From: Prochlorococcus sp. AG-418-D13
GTDB taxonomy: Bacteria; Cyanobacteriota; Cyanobacteriia; PCC-6307; Cyanobiaceae
Length of the DNA: 64,000 bases
Assembly (NCBI GenBank): GCA_003214315.1
Contig: QCLU01000001.1
Coordinates: forward strand, 1 to 64,000
Direction of reading: 5' to 3'
Shown here: positions 37,501 to 48,316 of the stretch, one piece after another
Layout of the letters: each line of letters starts with the position of its first letter
Position numbering within the stretch: the first letter of the stretch is position 1
Notes under the pieces: model-generated
What the model was told of the DNA's origin: nothing
The model's input: only the letters and a program-made list of their open reading frames with translations
The model's database searches: none
Made by a program: the position numbers and the translations under genes

Positions 37501-37876
37501 GAAAGCAGGAGAGGCAATCGCAAGAAAGTTTTATTTTGGAAACAAAATAAAACTTTCTTGAGGAAAGTCCGGGCTCCCATATGGTCAGGCTTGCTGGGTA
37601 ATTCCCAGTGCGGGCAACCGTGAGGATAGTGCCACAGAAACATACCGCCTAATACTTTATGTATGGCAAGGGTGCAAGGGTGTGGTAAGAGCGCACCAGC
37701 AACATTGAGAAGTGTTGGCTAGGTAAACCCCGGCTGGGAGCAAGGCTTAGTAGATTTATGACCATTACACAATCTACTTTTAAGCGCCGCTTGAGACTGT
37801 GAAGTAATTCCAGTCCTAGATAGATGATTGCCCATCTTAATAAAGATGAACAGAACCCGGCTTATGACCTGCTTTC
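37501..37876 (+). ncRNA. rnpB: RNase P RNA
   Basis: The 5' strand GAAAGCAGG pairs perfectly with CCTGCTTTC at the 3' end (helix P1/P2 region). The universally conserved GAGGAAAGTCCGGGCTCCC lies at about 37559-37577 and AGAACCCGGCTTATGACC near the end (P4). Length is about 376 nt, as for cyanobacterial A-type RNA. The P3 helix is an uninterrupted 18-bp stem with a GAAA loop (37521-37560). It is followed after 25 bases by rnc. Confidence 0.95.
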
Positions 37877-37901
37877 TAATTATTGTGATTATTCAATTCA
37901 G

Positions 37902-38651
37902 ATGACTAATATAATTAATGCAAAAAGAATTAACCAAATAACTACTTTTTTAAAGTCTTTAAATATTAAATCGAAAAGATTTTCTGAAATAATTAGAACT
38001 CAAAATATTCCAGTTATTCAAGATTTTAATCAAGCATTTATCCACTCCTCAGAGGACAAAATAAAAAATTACGAAAAACTTGAATTTTTCGGAGATGCAG
38101 TACTCAGATTAGCGGCTTCTAATTTTATTGAAAAAAAATATCCTCAAATGAGTGTAGGAGAAAGATCAGAGCTAAGAGCACAAATTGTAAGTGATGAATG
38201 GTTAACTAAATTAGGGGAAAAAATTGATATAGAAAAATTAATAATTAAAGGACCTAAAGCTCTTAGTGATGAAAATTCAAAAAATACTATTATTGGAGAA
38301 GCTACAGAAGCTTTGATAGGTGCTATTTATAAGTGCTTTAACTCAATTCAGGAAGTAAATCTTTGGCTAGATGATATTTGGGAGAAAGATTCAGAAATAT
38401 TTTTAAAAGCTCCATATAAATTTAAATCTAAGACAGTATTGCAAGAGTGGTGTCAAAGTAAAGGTTTTGATTTACCAGTCTATAAAATACTTGAAGTTTC
38501 AAAGAAAAATGGGGACCCTAAAAGATTCTCTTGCAATATATTTATCGAAGGATTAAAAGAATCATCTGCATTCGGCAAATCCCATAAACAAGCAGAAAAA
38601 AATGCAGCTAGAGTTTTGATAGAGAAATTTATAACTAAAGGTAAAATCTAA
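37902..38651 (+). CDS. rnc: Ribonuclease III
   Basis: RNase III cleaves double-stranded RNA, such as rRNA precursors. The signature YEKLEFFGDAVLRLA lies near residue 65 of the chosen product. The acidic partner is in TIIGEATEALIGAIY. A C-terminal dsRNA-binding domain (from about 175) ends with GKSHKQAEKNAARVLIEK. The frame opens at 37824 inside rnpB; ATG 37902 excludes the RNA gene and gives 249 residues, a typical length. It lies just after rnpB and before ndhS and rimM. Confidence 0.95.
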   Translation: MTNIINAKRINQITTFLKSLNIKSKRFSEIIRTQNIPVIQDFNQAFIHSSEDKIKNYEKLEFFGDAVLRLAASNFIEKKYPQMSVGERSELRAQIVSDEWLTKLGEKIDIEKLIIKGPKALSDENSKNTIIGEATEALIGAIYKCFNSIQEVNLWLDDIWEKDSEIFLKAPYKFKSKTVLQEWCQSKGFDLPVYKILEVSKKNGDPKRFSCNIFIEGLKESSAFGKSHKQAEKNAARVLIEKFITKGKI

Positions 38652-38654
38652 TTT

Positions 38655-38840
38655 TTATACTATTTCTAAATTTGTTAGCTGAAAAGTTATGAGTTTATCC
38701 CAATTACCCCCTTCAAATAGAACAGCTGCTCTTTTTTTTGTAACTCTCTGTACAAACCCTTTATATCCTCTGTATATAGAGTTATTGTCTTTTACAACAA
38801 CAAAAGAACCTGGAAGTATTGGTTTAGTAGATAATTCCAT
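38655..38840 (-). CDS. ndhS: NDH-1 subunit S (NdhS)
   Basis: A 61-residue SH3-like protein: LPGSFVVVKDNNSIYRGYKGFVQRV, then RAAVLFEGGNWDKLITFQL. This matches the cyanobacterial NdhS (CRR31-like) subunit that forms the ferredoxin docking site of the photosynthetic NDH-1 complex. Length is typical for the picocyanobacterial version. ATG start. It is convergent with rnc (3-base gap) and divergent from rimM (25 bases). Confidence 0.75.
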   Translation of the reverse strand: MELSTKPILPGSFVVVKDNNSIYRGYKGFVQRVTKKRAAVLFEGGNWDKLITFQLTNLEIV

Positions 38841-38865
38841 GAAACAATCTTTCTAATACAATACT

Positions 38866-39405
38866 ATGTTAAATAAAGATGAATGGTTGATTGTTGGATT
38901 TATAACATCATGTCATGGAATTAATGGACACTTAAAGATTAAATCTTTAAGTGATTTTGAAGAAAGATTTTTAAAACCAGGAATGAGATGGTTACAAAAA
39001 GCAAATGAACCACCTTCAAAAATAGAACTTATATCTGGTTTTAAACAGCCTGGTAAAGAAACCTTTATCGTTAAGTTCCAAGGAATAAATACAAGAAATC
39101 ATGCAGAGAAACTTAAAACATTTAAAATTCTTGTAAAAACTGACAAACTACCTAAATTAAATAAAGAAGAATTCCATTTGTTGGAACTTATAAATCTAGA
39201 GGTAAAGACTTTAGAAAATGATGAATTAAAAATAATTGGGAAAGTTATTAATTTAGAAAATGAGAAAAATAATTTGCTTGTTATTGAACTATTTAAAAAT
39301 CAAAAAAAAGTTCTTGTGCCATTTGTTAAAGAAATAGTCCCATTAATAGATATAAAAAATAATTTTTTAATCATCAATCCTCCAAATGGACTTTTAGAAC
39401 TTTAA
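38866..39405 (+). CDS. rimM: Ribosome maturation factor RimM
   Basis: RimM assists maturation of the 30S head, binding S19. The 179-residue protein has the N-terminal barrel with [21 protein letters not shown] and the C-terminal PRC-like domain ending [30 protein letters not shown]. Both domains are complete. ATG start. It is convergent with glmS. Confidence 0.95.
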   Translation: MLNKDEWLIVGFITSCHGINGHLKIKSLSDFEERFLKPGMRWLQKANEPPSKIELISGFKQPGKETFIVKFQGINTRNHAEKLKTFKILVKTDKLPKLNKEEFHLLELINLEVKTLENDELKIIGKVINLENEKNNLLVIELFKNQKKVLVPFVKEIVPLIDIKNNFLIINPPNGLLEL

Positions 39406-39436
39406 ATTTAAAAAATACAAGTTTTTCAGAAACTAA

Positions 39437-41332
39437 TCATTCCACAGTTACACTTTTAGCTAAATTTCTTGGTTGATCCACGTCGAGTCCTCTATGAGCT
39501 GCGATATGATAACTCAATAATTGTAAAGGCAATATATTAAGTAGAGGTGAAATCCATTCATTAGAGGAAGGAACTTTCATTAAAAAATCAAAGATTTCAG
39601 TTCCATCACATTCAGGAGCAATCCCAATCAAATATGAATCTCTAGCTTTTGCTTCTTGAGCATTACTGATAACTTTATCAAAAACCTCACCAGGGGAGGC
39701 AATTGAAATTACAGGTACTTTTTTATCTAATAAAGCAATTGGACCATGTTTCATTTCACCAGCAGGATATCCAGCTGCATGAATGTAACTAATTTCTTTA
39801 AGTTTTAACGCGCCTTCAAGTGCAATAGGATAATTTATTCCTCTTCCTAAAAAAATAACATCTTTAATATTAAAAAAATCATGTGCCAGCTTTTCTGAAG
39901 ATTTATTATGTTTCTCTAAAAGATCTTCCAATAATGGCGGAAGTTTTATAAGTTCATTTATTAATTTATTTATTTCATCAGGACTTTGATTACCTTTGAT
40001 TTGAGCAAATTTTATGGCTAATCCATAAAAAGAAAGTAATTGAGCAAAAAAAGTTTTTGTTGCTGCAACTCCAACTTCTATTCCTGCGCAGATATCAATT
40101 ATATTTGATACCTGCCTTCCTATAGAACTCTCTTTTCTATTTGTTATTGCAATAAGATTAGGTTTAAATTTTTTATCTTCAATAGGAGAACGTCTTTTAA
40201 TTTCCATATCAATAGCAGCGATTGTATCAGCAGTTTCTCCAGATTGAGTGACTCCAATAGTTAATGTATTTGGCAATAGTGGAGGTGGTGAATATCGAAA
40301 TTCACTTGCATAAAAGACATTTGTAGGGATACCTGAAAATTGCTCTAACAAAAAGCTGCCCACCATTGCAGCATGTTTACTTGTACCACAAGCAATAATT
40401 TCAATTCTTTCTATTGATTTAAAAAACTCTGTATTAAAGGGATAGTTAATTTGATATTGATCATTCTCTAAGTTCTTAATTAAATAGTTTTCCAGCCAGT
40501 TTTTTGCAGTCTGTGGCTGATCATATATCTCTTTTAACATATAGTGTTTGAAATTCATCTTATCCATTATTTGCTCTGAGACTTTTAAAGAAACTGGATT
40601 GCGATATTGTCTCTCGTTGCTTGAGTCATATATTTCAATTCCAAGCGGAGTTAATAAAGCTATTTCTTCATCCTCCATAGGCAAAATAATATTCGTAAAG
40701 TTTGCAATGGCTGGAGTATCACTAGCACAAATAAATTCTCCTTCACCCAAACCAATAATCAAGGGAGCTTGTCTTCTTGCAACTACCAAGGAAGTTGGAG
40801 CACCAGACCATAAAACTGCTAAAGCATAAGAACCTTCTAAATCAGATATTACATTTCTCACAGCTACTAATAATGTTGAGCCATTATTCTCAAGATTAAG
40901 TTTACTTAATGTATTTAACTCTCTTTGAATTAGATGAGGAATTACTTCAGTATCTGTATCAGAATTAAAAATAATGCCCTCTTCCTCCAATTTATTTTTT
41001 AATCCTTGGAAATTTTCAATAATTCCATTTTGAACAACTGCTATGTTTCCTGAACTATCGGTATGAGGATGTGCATTTTTAACCTCAGGCTTTCCATGAG
41101 TTGCCCATCTAGTGTGACCTATACCTATAGTGCCAGGAATATTCTGATCATTAAGATTATTTATTAAATTCTTGAGTTTTCCTTTTGCCTTTTTACAAGA
41201 AATACAATTTGTGTTGGAATTTATTATTGCAATACCTGCAGAATCATAACCTCTGTATTCAAGTTTTTCTAAACCATTAATTAATAATGGTAAAGCTTTT
41301 TTATATCCAGTTACAGCAACTATTCCACACAT
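39437..41332 (-). CDS. glmS: Glutamine-fructose-6-phosphate aminotransferase
   Basis: GlmS makes glucosamine-6-phosphate, the first step to peptidoglycan and LPS amino sugars. Cys2 after the initiator Met (MCGIVAVTGY) is the glutaminase nucleophile. The N-terminal domain has GIGHTRWATHGKP. The two SIS isomerase domains contain ACGTSKHAAMVG and GRGINYPIALEGALKLKEISYIHA (split by few residues). It ends with PRNLAKSVTVE. 631 residues, normal. No glmS ribozyme is apparent upstream. Confidence 0.97.
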   Translation of the reverse strand: MCGIVAVTGYKKALPLLINGLEKLEYRGYDSAGIAIINSNTNCISCKKAKGKLKNLINNLNDQNIPGTIGIGHTRWATHGKPEVKNAHPHTDSSGNIAVVQNGIIENFQGLKNKLEEEGIIFNSDTDTEVIPHLIQRELNTLSKLNLENNGSTLLVAVRNVISDLEGSYALAVLWSGAPTSLVVARRQAPLIIGLGEGEFICASDTPAIANFTNIILPMEDEEIALLTPLGIEIYDSSNERQYRNPVSLKVSEQIMDKMNFKHYMLKEIYDQPQTAKNWLENYLIKNLENDQYQINYPFNTEFFKSIERIEIIACGTSKHAAMVGSFLLEQFSGIPTNVFYASEFRYSPPPLLPNTLTIGVTQSGETADTIAAIDMEIKRRSPIEDKKFKPNLIAITNRKESSIGRQVSNIIDICAGIEVGVAATKTFFAQLLSFYGLAIKFAQIKGNQSPDEINKLINELIKLPPLLEDLLEKHNKSSEKLAHDFFNIKDVIFLGRGINYPIALEGALKLKEISYIHAAGYPAGEMKHGPIALLDKKVPVISIASPGEVFDKVISNAQEAKARDSYLIGIAPECDGTEIFDFLMKVPSSNEWISPLLNILPLQLLSYHIAAHRGLDVDQPRNLAKSVTVE

Positions 41333-41412
41333 ACGAATTTTTTTTTCAATTATATTTGAAAAAAAATAAGTATTTTTAAAACATGGACTGTCTTAAAACT
41401 GCACTATAAAAA

Positions 41413-41700
<288 letters not shown>

Positions 41701-41791
41701 TTACAAAGAAATTAAAAAAATTAAGATATGCTTCACTCTTGTTAACTCTAGGGCATAAAATCATAAAGATAATTAGTAATTTCCATAAACT

Positions 41792-42031
41792 ATGTCACAA
41801 GAAATCCTCGAAAAAGTCTGTTCTATTGTTTCAGAACAATTAAGCGTTGAAGCTGGAGAAGTAAAATCAGATTCAAATTTCCAAAATGATTTAGGTGCAG
41901 ATTCTCTAGATACTGTTGAACTCGTGATGGCTTTAGAAGAAGCATTTGATATTGAGATTCCTGATGAAGCAGCTGAAGGAATCGCAACTGTTGGCGATGC
42001 AGTAAAATTCATCGAAGAAAAAAAAGGTTAA
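41792..42031 (+). CDS. acpP: Acyl carrier protein
   Basis: AcpP carries growing fatty acyl chains on phosphopantetheine. The attachment Ser38 lies in [17 protein letters not shown]. The 79-residue protein is strongly acidic, as expected. ATG start. fabF begins 7 bases after its stop, so the two form an operon for fatty acid synthesis. Confidence 0.98.
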   Translation: MSQEILEKVCSIVSEQLSVEAGEVKSDSNFQNDLGADSLDTVELVMALEEAFDIEIPDEAAEGIATVGDAVKFIEEKKG

Positions 42032-42038
42032 TTAAAGA

Positions 42039-43283
42039 ATGCTAAATTTCCATCGAGTGGTTATTACAGGTATCGGAGCTGTAACTCCAATTGGTAATAA
42101 TATTGATGAATATTTAGTCGGTCTTCAAACAGGAACTAACGGGGTCGCAGATATTACTCTCTTTGATCCTGAACAACATCCCTGCAAATTTGCTGCAGAA
42201 GTAAAAAATCTTAAATCTGAAAATTTTATTGAAGCTAAAGAATCCAAAAGATGGGATCGTTTTTCCCAGTTTGGAGTTATTGCTGCAAAGCAAGCTTTTA
42301 ATGATTCTGGACTTGAAATTACTGAAGCTAATGCATCAAGAATTGGAGTGATTATTGGTTCTGGTGTTGGAGGCTTACTAACTATGGAAAGTCAAGCTCA
42401 AATATTGAGTCATAAAGGGCCTAAAAGAGTAAGTCCATTTACAGTCCCAATGATGATTCCAAACATGGCAACTGGATTGGCTGCAATCGCTTTGGGTGCA
42501 AAAGGGCCAAGTTCCTCTGTTTCCACAGCTTGCGCTGCGGGTTCAAATGCAATTGGTGATTCTTTTAGATTACTCCAACTTGGAAAAGCAGATGCAATGA
42601 TCTGTGGAGGAGCAGAAGCAAGTATAACCCCTCTTGGAGTAGCGGGTTTTGCCAGTGCCAAAGCTCTGTCTTTCAGAAATGATAGTCCTCAAACTGCTAG
42701 CAGACCTTTTGATGCAGAAAGAGATGGATTTGTTATTGGAGAGGGATCTGGAATTCTTGTTTTAGAAACTTTAGAAAATGCACAAAAAAGGAATGCGAAA
42801 ATCTATGCAGAAATAGTTGGATATGGAACAACATGTGATGCTCATCATATTACTGCTCCATCTCCAGGCGGGATTGGAGGGGCCGAAGCTATCAAATTAG
42901 CAATTGAAGACGCTTGTCTTAGCCTTGAAAAAGTTGATTACATAAATGCTCATGGAACAAGTACATCAGCTAATGATAAAAATGAAACTTCTGCAATTAA
43001 ATCAATTTTTAGAGACAGATCTTACCTCATTCCTGTAAGCTCTACTAAGTCGATGACTGGTCATCTCCTAGGAGGCTCAGGAGGTATAGAAGCTGTAGCT
43101 TGTATACTTTCTTTGACACATAATTTTATCCCTCCTACAATTAACTACGTCAATCCAGATCCTGAATGTGATCTTGATTATGTACCAAATAATGCAAGAG
43201 AAGCTCAAGTAGGAGTTGCTCTTTCTAATTCTTTCGGATTTGGTGGTCACAATGTTTGCCTTGCTTTCAGCAAAATGAATTGA
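42039..43283 (+). CDS. fabF: 3-oxoacyl-ACP synthase II
   Basis: FabF condenses malonyl-ACP with acyl-ACP in fatty acid elongation. The Cys-His-His triad is visible in [28 protein letters not shown] and [14 protein letters not shown]. It ends with SFGFGGHN. 414 residues, normal. ATG start. It follows acpP, the carrier it acts on, and precedes tkt by 43 bases. Confidence 0.97.
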   Translation: MLNFHRVVITGIGAVTPIGNNIDEYLVGLQTGTNGVADITLFDPEQHPCKFAAEVKNLKSENFIEAKESKRWDRFSQFGVIAAKQAFNDSGLEITEANASRIGVIIGSGVGGLLTMESQAQILSHKGPKRVSPFTVPMMIPNMATGLAAIALGAKGPSSSVSTACAAGSNAIGDSFRLLQLGKADAMICGGAEASITPLGVAGFASAKALSFRNDSPQTASRPFDAERDGFVIGEGSGILVLETLENAQKRNAKIYAEIVGYGTTCDAHHITAPSPGGIGGAEAIKLAIEDACLSLEKVDYINAHGTSTSANDKNETSAIKSIFRDRSYLIPVSSTKSMTGHLLGGSGGIEAVACILSLTHNFIPPTINYVNPDPECDLDYVPNNAREAQVGVALSNSFGFGGHNVCLAFSKMN

Positions 43284-43326
43284 AGACAACCAATTCTGTA
43301 TTTCCAACTTCACTTATTTTAAAACA

Positions 43327-45333
43327 ATGGTCGCTGCATCTGTTTCATTAGAATCACTTTGTGTAAATAGTATAAGAATGCTTGCTGTAGATGCAGTAAA
43401 TAAATCTAATAGTGGACATCCTGGATTGCCAATGGGATGTGCTCCTATGGGTTATGCATTATGGCAAAACATACTTAATCACAACCCCAACAACCCAAAG
43501 TGGTTTAATAGAGACCGTTTTGTATTATCAGCTGGACATGGCTGTATGCTGTTATATTCCTTGCTTCATTTGACAGGATATAAATCAGTTTCTATAGAGG
43601 ATATTAAAGAATTTAGGCAATGGGGGTCCAAAACCCCTGGACATCCAGAAACATTCGAAACTGAAGGTGTTGAAGTTACCGCTGGGCCTCTTGGAGCCGG
43701 AATTTCAAATGCGGTTGGTTTAGCAATAGCTGAAACTCACTTAGCAGCTAAATTTAATAAGCCTGATTGCAATATCGTTGATCACTTTACTTACGTAATA
43801 ATGGGTGACGGCTGTAATCAAGAAGGTATTGCATCAGAGGCCTGCTCGTTAGCTGGTCATCTTAAGCTTGGAAAATTAATTGCACTTTATGACGATAATC
43901 AAATTACAATTGATGGGCGAACCGACGTATCCTTCACCGAAGATGTCTTAAAAAGATACGAAGCTTATGGATGGCATGTGCAACATGTTGAAGATGGGAA
44001 TCACGATGTTAAAGGAATCACTCAAGCTATCGAAAAAGCAAAATTAATTACAGACAAGCCTTCGATTATAAAAATTTCTACAACCATAGGTTACGGTTCG
44101 CCCAACAAATCAGATACTGCTGGAATTCATGGAGCCGCTGTAGGAGAAGAAGAAGCTGCATTAACTAGAGAGTTTCTAAATTGGGAATATTCTCCATTTG
44201 AAATACCAGATGACGTGTATGCACATTTTAGAAAATCAATAAGCAAAGGCGAAAACTTAGAAAAAGAATGGAATTCTAAATTTGAAGAATATCAAAAACA
44301 ATATCCCTCTAAAGGAGCTGAGTTAAACAGAATGTTAAAAGGCCAATTACCTGAGAATTGGGACTCAGATCTCCCCTCTTATACGCCTGATGATAAAGGT
44401 TTAGCTACGAGAAAACATTCACAAATATGTTTAGGTGCTTTAGGTCCTAACCTGCCTGAACTTATTGGTGGATCGGCAGATTTAACTCACTCTAACTATA
44501 CAGATATCAAGGGAGAAACTGGATCATTCCAGCCTCATAGTCCGGAAAAAAGATATTTACATTTTGGTGTACGAGAGCATGCTATGGCAGCTGTTCTTAA
44601 TGGTATTGCCTATCACAACAGTGGTCTTATTCCTTATGGTGGAACTTTCCTTGTTTTCGCCGATTATATGAGAGGTTCAATGAGGCTTTCAGCACTCAGC
44701 GAATTAGGCGTGATCTATGTATTAACCCATGATTCAATTGGGGTAGGTGAAGACGGCCCAACACATCAACCTATTGAAACTATCCCTTCTCTACGTGCAA
44801 TGCCTAACATGCTAGTTTTCAGACCAGGAGATGGAAATGAGACAAGTGGAGCTTATAAGCTAGCTATTCTAAATCGAAAAAGGCCTTCTGCCCTTTGTTT
44901 AAGTAGACAAGGCATGCCAAATCAAGAAAATACTTCAATAGACAAAGTTGCTCTAGGAGGATATGTAGTTTCCGATTGCGAAGGAACACCAGATCTAATA
45001 TTTATTGGTACTGGAAGCGAACTGAATCTTTGCATTGAAGCAAGTAAGGAGATTTCAAGCTTAGGTAAAAAAATAAGAGTTGTTTCTATGCCTTGTGTAG
45101 AACTTTTTGAAGAGCAAGAAGAATCTTACAAAGAAAGTGTTTTACCAAGTAGTGTGAAAAAGAGAGTGGTAGTAGAAGCTGCTCATTCATTTGGTTGGCA
45201 TAAATATACAGGTTTTGATGGAATTTGTATTACTATGGACAGGTTTGGTGCATCAGCACCGGGTGGAGAGTGCATGAAAAATTTTGGATTCACAGTCGAA
45301 AACGTAGTTAATAAGACAAAAGAAATTCTATAA
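43327..45333 (+). CDS. tkt: Transketolase
   Basis: Transketolase moves two-carbon units in the Calvin cycle and pentose phosphate pathway. The thiamine-diphosphate motif begins with MGDGCNQEG and includes [14 protein letters not shown]. Also present are [28 protein letters not shown] and [18 protein letters not shown]. 668 residues, full length. ATG start. Probably transcribed with acpP-fabF. It depends on the thiamine made through thiC, which lies convergent just downstream. Confidence 0.97.
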   Translation: MVAASVSLESLCVNSIRMLAVDAVNKSNSGHPGLPMGCAPMGYALWQNILNHNPNNPKWFNRDRFVLSAGHGCMLLYSLLHLTGYKSVSIEDIKEFRQWGSKTPGHPETFETEGVEVTAGPLGAGISNAVGLAIAETHLAAKFNKPDCNIVDHFTYVIMGDGCNQEGIASEACSLAGHLKLGKLIALYDDNQITIDGRTDVSFTEDVLKRYEAYGWHVQHVEDGNHDVKGITQAIEKAKLITDKPSIIKISTTIGYGSPNKSDTAGIHGAAVGEEEAALTREFLNWEYSPFEIPDDVYAHFRKSISKGENLEKEWNSKFEEYQKQYPSKGAELNRMLKGQLPENWDSDLPSYTPDDKGLATRKHSQICLGALGPNLPELIGGSADLTHSNYTDIKGETGSFQPHSPEKRYLHFGVREHAMAAVLNGIAYHNSGLIPYGGTFLVFADYMRGSMRLSALSELGVIYVLTHDSIGVGEDGPTHQPIETIPSLRAMPNMLVFRPGDGNETSGAYKLAILNRKRPSALCLSRQGMPNQENTSIDKVALGGYVVSDCEGTPDLIFIGTGSELNLCIEASKEISSLGKKIRVVSMPCVELFEEQEESYKESVLPSSVKKRVVVEAAHSFGWHKYTGFDGICITMDRFGASAPGGECMKNFGFTVENVVNKTKEIL

Positions 45334-45347
45334 CTACTAATTGATAA

Positions 45348-46718
45348 CTATACTGAAGTATTACATTCTTCAAGCTTATCTTTTAACTGATCAAGAGATT
45401 CATCAGAAATCTTTGAATTCATTGGACAATGTTTAGGACCACACATTGAACAAAACTCCGCCTTTTTAAATATTTCTTCAGGTAGTGTCTCATCATGAAA
45501 CTGCTTTGCCCTTTCCGGATCTAATGAAAGTTCGAATTGTTTATTCCAATCAAAGTTATACCTTGCATGACTAAGTTCATCATCTCGATCACGAGCTCCA
45601 GATCTATGTCTTGCTATATCAGCAGCGTGAGCAGCTATTTTATAAGCAATTAAGCCTTCTCTTACATCTTCTGCATTTGGTAGACCTAGATGTTCTTTTG
45701 GGGTCACATAACATAACATTGAAGTTCCATACCACCCTGCCATCGCTGCCCCAATAGCACTTGATATATGGTCATAACCAGGAGATATATCTGTCACTAA
45801 TGGACCAAGCACATAAAAGGGGGCTTCTGAACATTCTTCCATTTGCTTTCTCACATTAAATTCAATTTGGTCCATAGGTACATGACCAGGGCCCTCAACC
45901 ATTACTTGAACATTATGTTCCCATGCTCTTCTAGTAAGCTCGCCTAAGGTCTTCAATTCAGCTAGCTGCGCATCATCAGAAGCATCATGCAAGCATCCAG
46001 GCCGTAATGAATCTCCTAGAGAAAAAGTACAATCATATTTCTTGAAAATCTCACAAATGTCATCAAACCTTGTAAAAAGAGGATTTTGCTTAAAATGATG
46101 TAACATCCATTGGGCTAAAATACCTCCCCCCCTACTTACAATTCCAGTAATTCTTCCTTTGACTTTTGGCAGATGCTCTATTAATAGCCCAGCATGAATA
46201 GTTTGATAATCTACGCCCTGCTGACAATGTTTTTCAATAATATGGAGAAAATCATCTTCAGTTAGTCTATCTATTGAACCATGTACACTTTCTAAAGCTT
46301 GATAAACTGGAACTGTTCCTATGGGAACAGGAGACTCATTGATAATTGCTTGACGCACTTCGTCTAAATTTACTCCTCCTGTAGAAAGATCCATAACCGT
46401 ATCAGCCCCATATTTAACTGCAAGTTTTAGCTTCTCTACTTCTTCATTGATATCACTTGCATTAGGGGAAGCACCAATATTGGCATTAACTTTGCATCTA
46501 GAAGCAATACCTATAGACATTGGCTCAAGATTCAAATGATTAATATTAGCTGGAATAATTAATCTTCCTCTTGCCACTTCTTCCATTATTAAAGAAGAAG
46601 GAAGATTCTCTTTTTTAGCAACAAAATCCATTTCTTCGGTGATATGTCCGTTTCTCGCAAAGTTCATCTGAGTTACATTGTCTTTCCCAAGGCGAGGCTT
46701 AATCCAAGAACTTCTCAT
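45348..46718 (-). CDS. thiC: Phosphomethylpyrimidine synthase
   Basis: ThiC is a radical-SAM-type enzyme that rearranges AIR into HMP-phosphate, the pyrimidine half of thiamine. The C-terminal cluster motif [13 protein letters not shown] carries the CxxCxxxxC ligands. Other blocks are [26 protein letters not shown] and [17 protein letters not shown]. 456 residues, as in other cyanobacteria (shorter N-terminus than E. coli). A TPP riboswitch lies about 50 bases upstream on the same strand. Confidence 0.97.
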   Translation of the reverse strand: MRSSWIKPRLGKDNVTQMNFARNGHITEEMDFVAKKENLPSSLIMEEVARGRLIIPANINHLNLEPMSIGIASRCKVNANIGASPNASDINEEVEKLKLAVKYGADTVMDLSTGGVNLDEVRQAIINESPVPIGTVPVYQALESVHGSIDRLTEDDFLHIIEKHCQQGVDYQTIHAGLLIEHLPKVKGRITGIVSRGGGILAQWMLHHFKQNPLFTRFDDICEIFKKYDCTFSLGDSLRPGCLHDASDDAQLAELKTLGELTRRAWEHNVQVMVEGPGHVPMDQIEFNVRKQMEECSEAPFYVLGPLVTDISPGYDHISSAIGAAMAGWYGTSMLCYVTPKEHLGLPNAEDVREGLIAYKIAAHAADIARHRSGARDRDDELSHARYNFDWNKQFELSLDPERAKQFHDETLPEEIFKKAEFCSMCGPKHCPMNSKISDESLDQLKDKLEECNTSV

Positions 46719-46767
46719 AATTTACAAATTTTTAAAAAGTGTTATTACTAAAGTTTGATCAAATCTT

Positions 46768-46850
46768 CACTTCCCTGCATCAAGATTAATGATTCAGGTT
46801 CAAAGGGTATGATCTCAGCTAAGGTAAATTTCCTAGCACCCCTAGTATTA
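46768..46850 (-). promoter_or_regulatory. TPP riboswitch (THI element) controlling thiC
   Basis: Read on the minus strand, the element starts near ACTAGGGGTGC. It has the core CTGAGATCATACCC, then GAACCTGA, and ends GATGCAGGGAAGTG. These are the conserved THI-box segments in the right order: P1/P2 GGGGTGC, J2-3 CTGAGA, ACC(C)TTTGAACCTGA and AGGGAAG. The thiC ATG is 50 bases downstream. Ligand binding should lower thiC expression when thiamine diphosphate is abundant. Confidence 0.93.
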
Positions 46851-46916
46851 ATCTTATTAATAGCTCTTTTCTCAAAAATAGTCATCTCATCTTTCGTAAA
46901 AATCAATAAAATGACT

Positions 46917-47132
46917 TTATTTAACTTTTTGATAAGACTTTATCTTTTCTAAAATATTTTTTCTATACAATTGTCTGCTAATACCCTTCTCAAAAATAAT
47001 TACAATCCCCATTAAGCCAATAGGTAAATAAAAAATCTTCATGGGATTGTCTCTAAATATCAATCCGATAGCAGATATAAGGATCATGCAAGGAGCCACA
47101 AAAGATAAAATAAATCTTTTATTAAGTTTCAT
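46917..47132 (-). CDS. Small membrane protein, DUF3188-like
   Basis: A 71-residue protein with two hydrophobic segments (about 8-26 and 32-48) around a short loop (FRDNPMKIF) and a basic C-terminus (RKNILEKIKSYQKVK). It resembles small picocyanobacterial membrane proteins classed as DUF3188; that label is tentative. Its ATG overlaps the stop of the amidohydrolase gene (ATGA), so they are translationally coupled. Confidence 0.6.
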   Translation of the reverse strand: MKLNKRFILSFVAPCMILISAIGLIFRDNPMKIFYLPIGLMGIVIIFEKGISRQLYRKNILEKIKSYQKVK

Positions 47133-48313
47133 TTGCCAATTGCATTAATTTTTTCATTGTTTAATTTTACTATGGATTCTGTTATCACTTTAATACCAAT
47201 AGCAATAGCTTTTTCATCTGGATCAAATTTCGAACTATGAAGAGGAGCACATCCATTTGGACTAGAAACGCCAAGCCTAAACATAGCTCCTGGAATCTCA
47301 TTTAAGAATTCAGCGAAATCTTCAGCTCCTAATGATGGTTTTTGTAATTCGATAACATTTTCTTTACCCAACACCTTAATGCCCGAATCTCTGAGGATTC
47401 TATTAATTTCAGGATTATTATTAACTGCCGGAGTGATTTCTCTAAATATTACTTTTGCTTCAGCTCCGCAACTATTAGCTAAAGAAGTGATATTTTCATT
47501 GAGCCAATTACCAATATTCGTAAATACTTTACGATTAGTGCATCTAACAGTACCAATTAAATTAACCTTTTCTGCGAGAACATTGAATGCATTGCCACCA
47601 TTTATTTTTCCAAAAGTTATTACTACTGGATCTAGAGGGTCTAACTTCCGTGTTATTGATTCTTGAATTCCCGAGATAACTTTTGAGGCCGCCCAAATAG
47701 CATCAACTCCTTCATGAGGTCGAGCACCATGACCTGATTTTCCTTTAATCTCAACATTAAGTTCTCCAGCAGCTGCAGTTAAACTTCCCTCTTTAATGCC
47801 AATAGTCCCTACGGATAAATCGGGGTAGACATGAACTCCCAAAATATGGGTTAAACCATTAGTTGCACCATCCTTAATCATCCATCTAGCTCCACTCGCA
47901 ATTTCTTCAGCAGGTTGAAAAATTATCCGAGTCCCAAAATTTAGTTTTAAATCCTTAATAATTTTTGCGACACCCAATCCAATCGAGATATGCAAATCGT
48001 GCCCACAGGCATGCATAACACCATCAACTTTTGAAGAAAAACTTAATTTAGTTTCCTCAAATATTGGCAAAGCATCCATATCCACTCTTAAACCTATAAT
48101 ACCTTTATCTAGGGGGCCAAAATCAGCTATAACTCCAGTCCTACCTATAGATTCTCTAACATTCCAACCAATATCTTTTAAAAAACCACTGATCAAGATC
48201 GCTGTTTGATTTTCAAGTCCACTTAATTCCGGATGTTCATGGATATGTCTTCTTAAGTTAATGAGTTCATCATTAAACGAATCAATTTTTTTATGTAACT
48301 GATCTCTATTCAT
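47129..48313 (-). CDS. M20-family amidohydrolase
   Basis: A 394-residue metal-dependent amidohydrolase of the hippurate/IAA-amino-acid hydrolase type. Metal-binding blocks are MHACGHDLHISIGLG and PAEEIASGARWM, with GVHVYPDLSVGTIG and a later LGAEDFAEF. The dimerisation domain contains GKSGHGARPHEGVDA. Likely acts on N-acyl amino acids, but the substrate is not predictable. ATG start. It lies between the TPR gene (3-base gap) and the small membrane protein. Confidence 0.9.
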   Translation of the reverse strand: MNRDQLHKKIDSFNDELINLRRHIHEHPELSGLENQTAILISGFLKDIGWNVRESIGRTGVIADFGPLDKGIIGLRVDMDALPIFEETKLSFSSKVDGVMHACGHDLHISIGLGVAKIIKDLKLNFGTRIIFQPAEEIASGARWMIKDGATNGLTHILGVHVYPDLSVGTIGIKEGSLTAAAGELNVEIKGKSGHGARPHEGVDAIWAASKVISGIQESITRKLDPLDPVVITFGKINGGNAFNVLAEKVNLIGTVRCTNRKVFTNIGNWLNENITSLANSCGAEAKVIFREITPAVNNNPEINRILRDSGIKVLGKENVIELQKPSLGAEDFAEFLNEIPGAMFRLGVSSPNGCAPLHSSKFDPDEKAIAIGIKVITESIVKLNNEKINAIGK

Positions 48314-48316
48314 TAC

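Noticed and set aside
37824..37901. N-terminal extension of RNase III into rnpB
   Set aside because: The extra 26 residues overlap the 3' end of the RNase P RNA and have no family resemblance; ATG 37902 gives the normal length.
46755..46952. 65-residue open frame on the plus strand upstream of thiC
   Set aside because: It is the antisense of the TPP riboswitch and the thiC leader, with no family resemblance.
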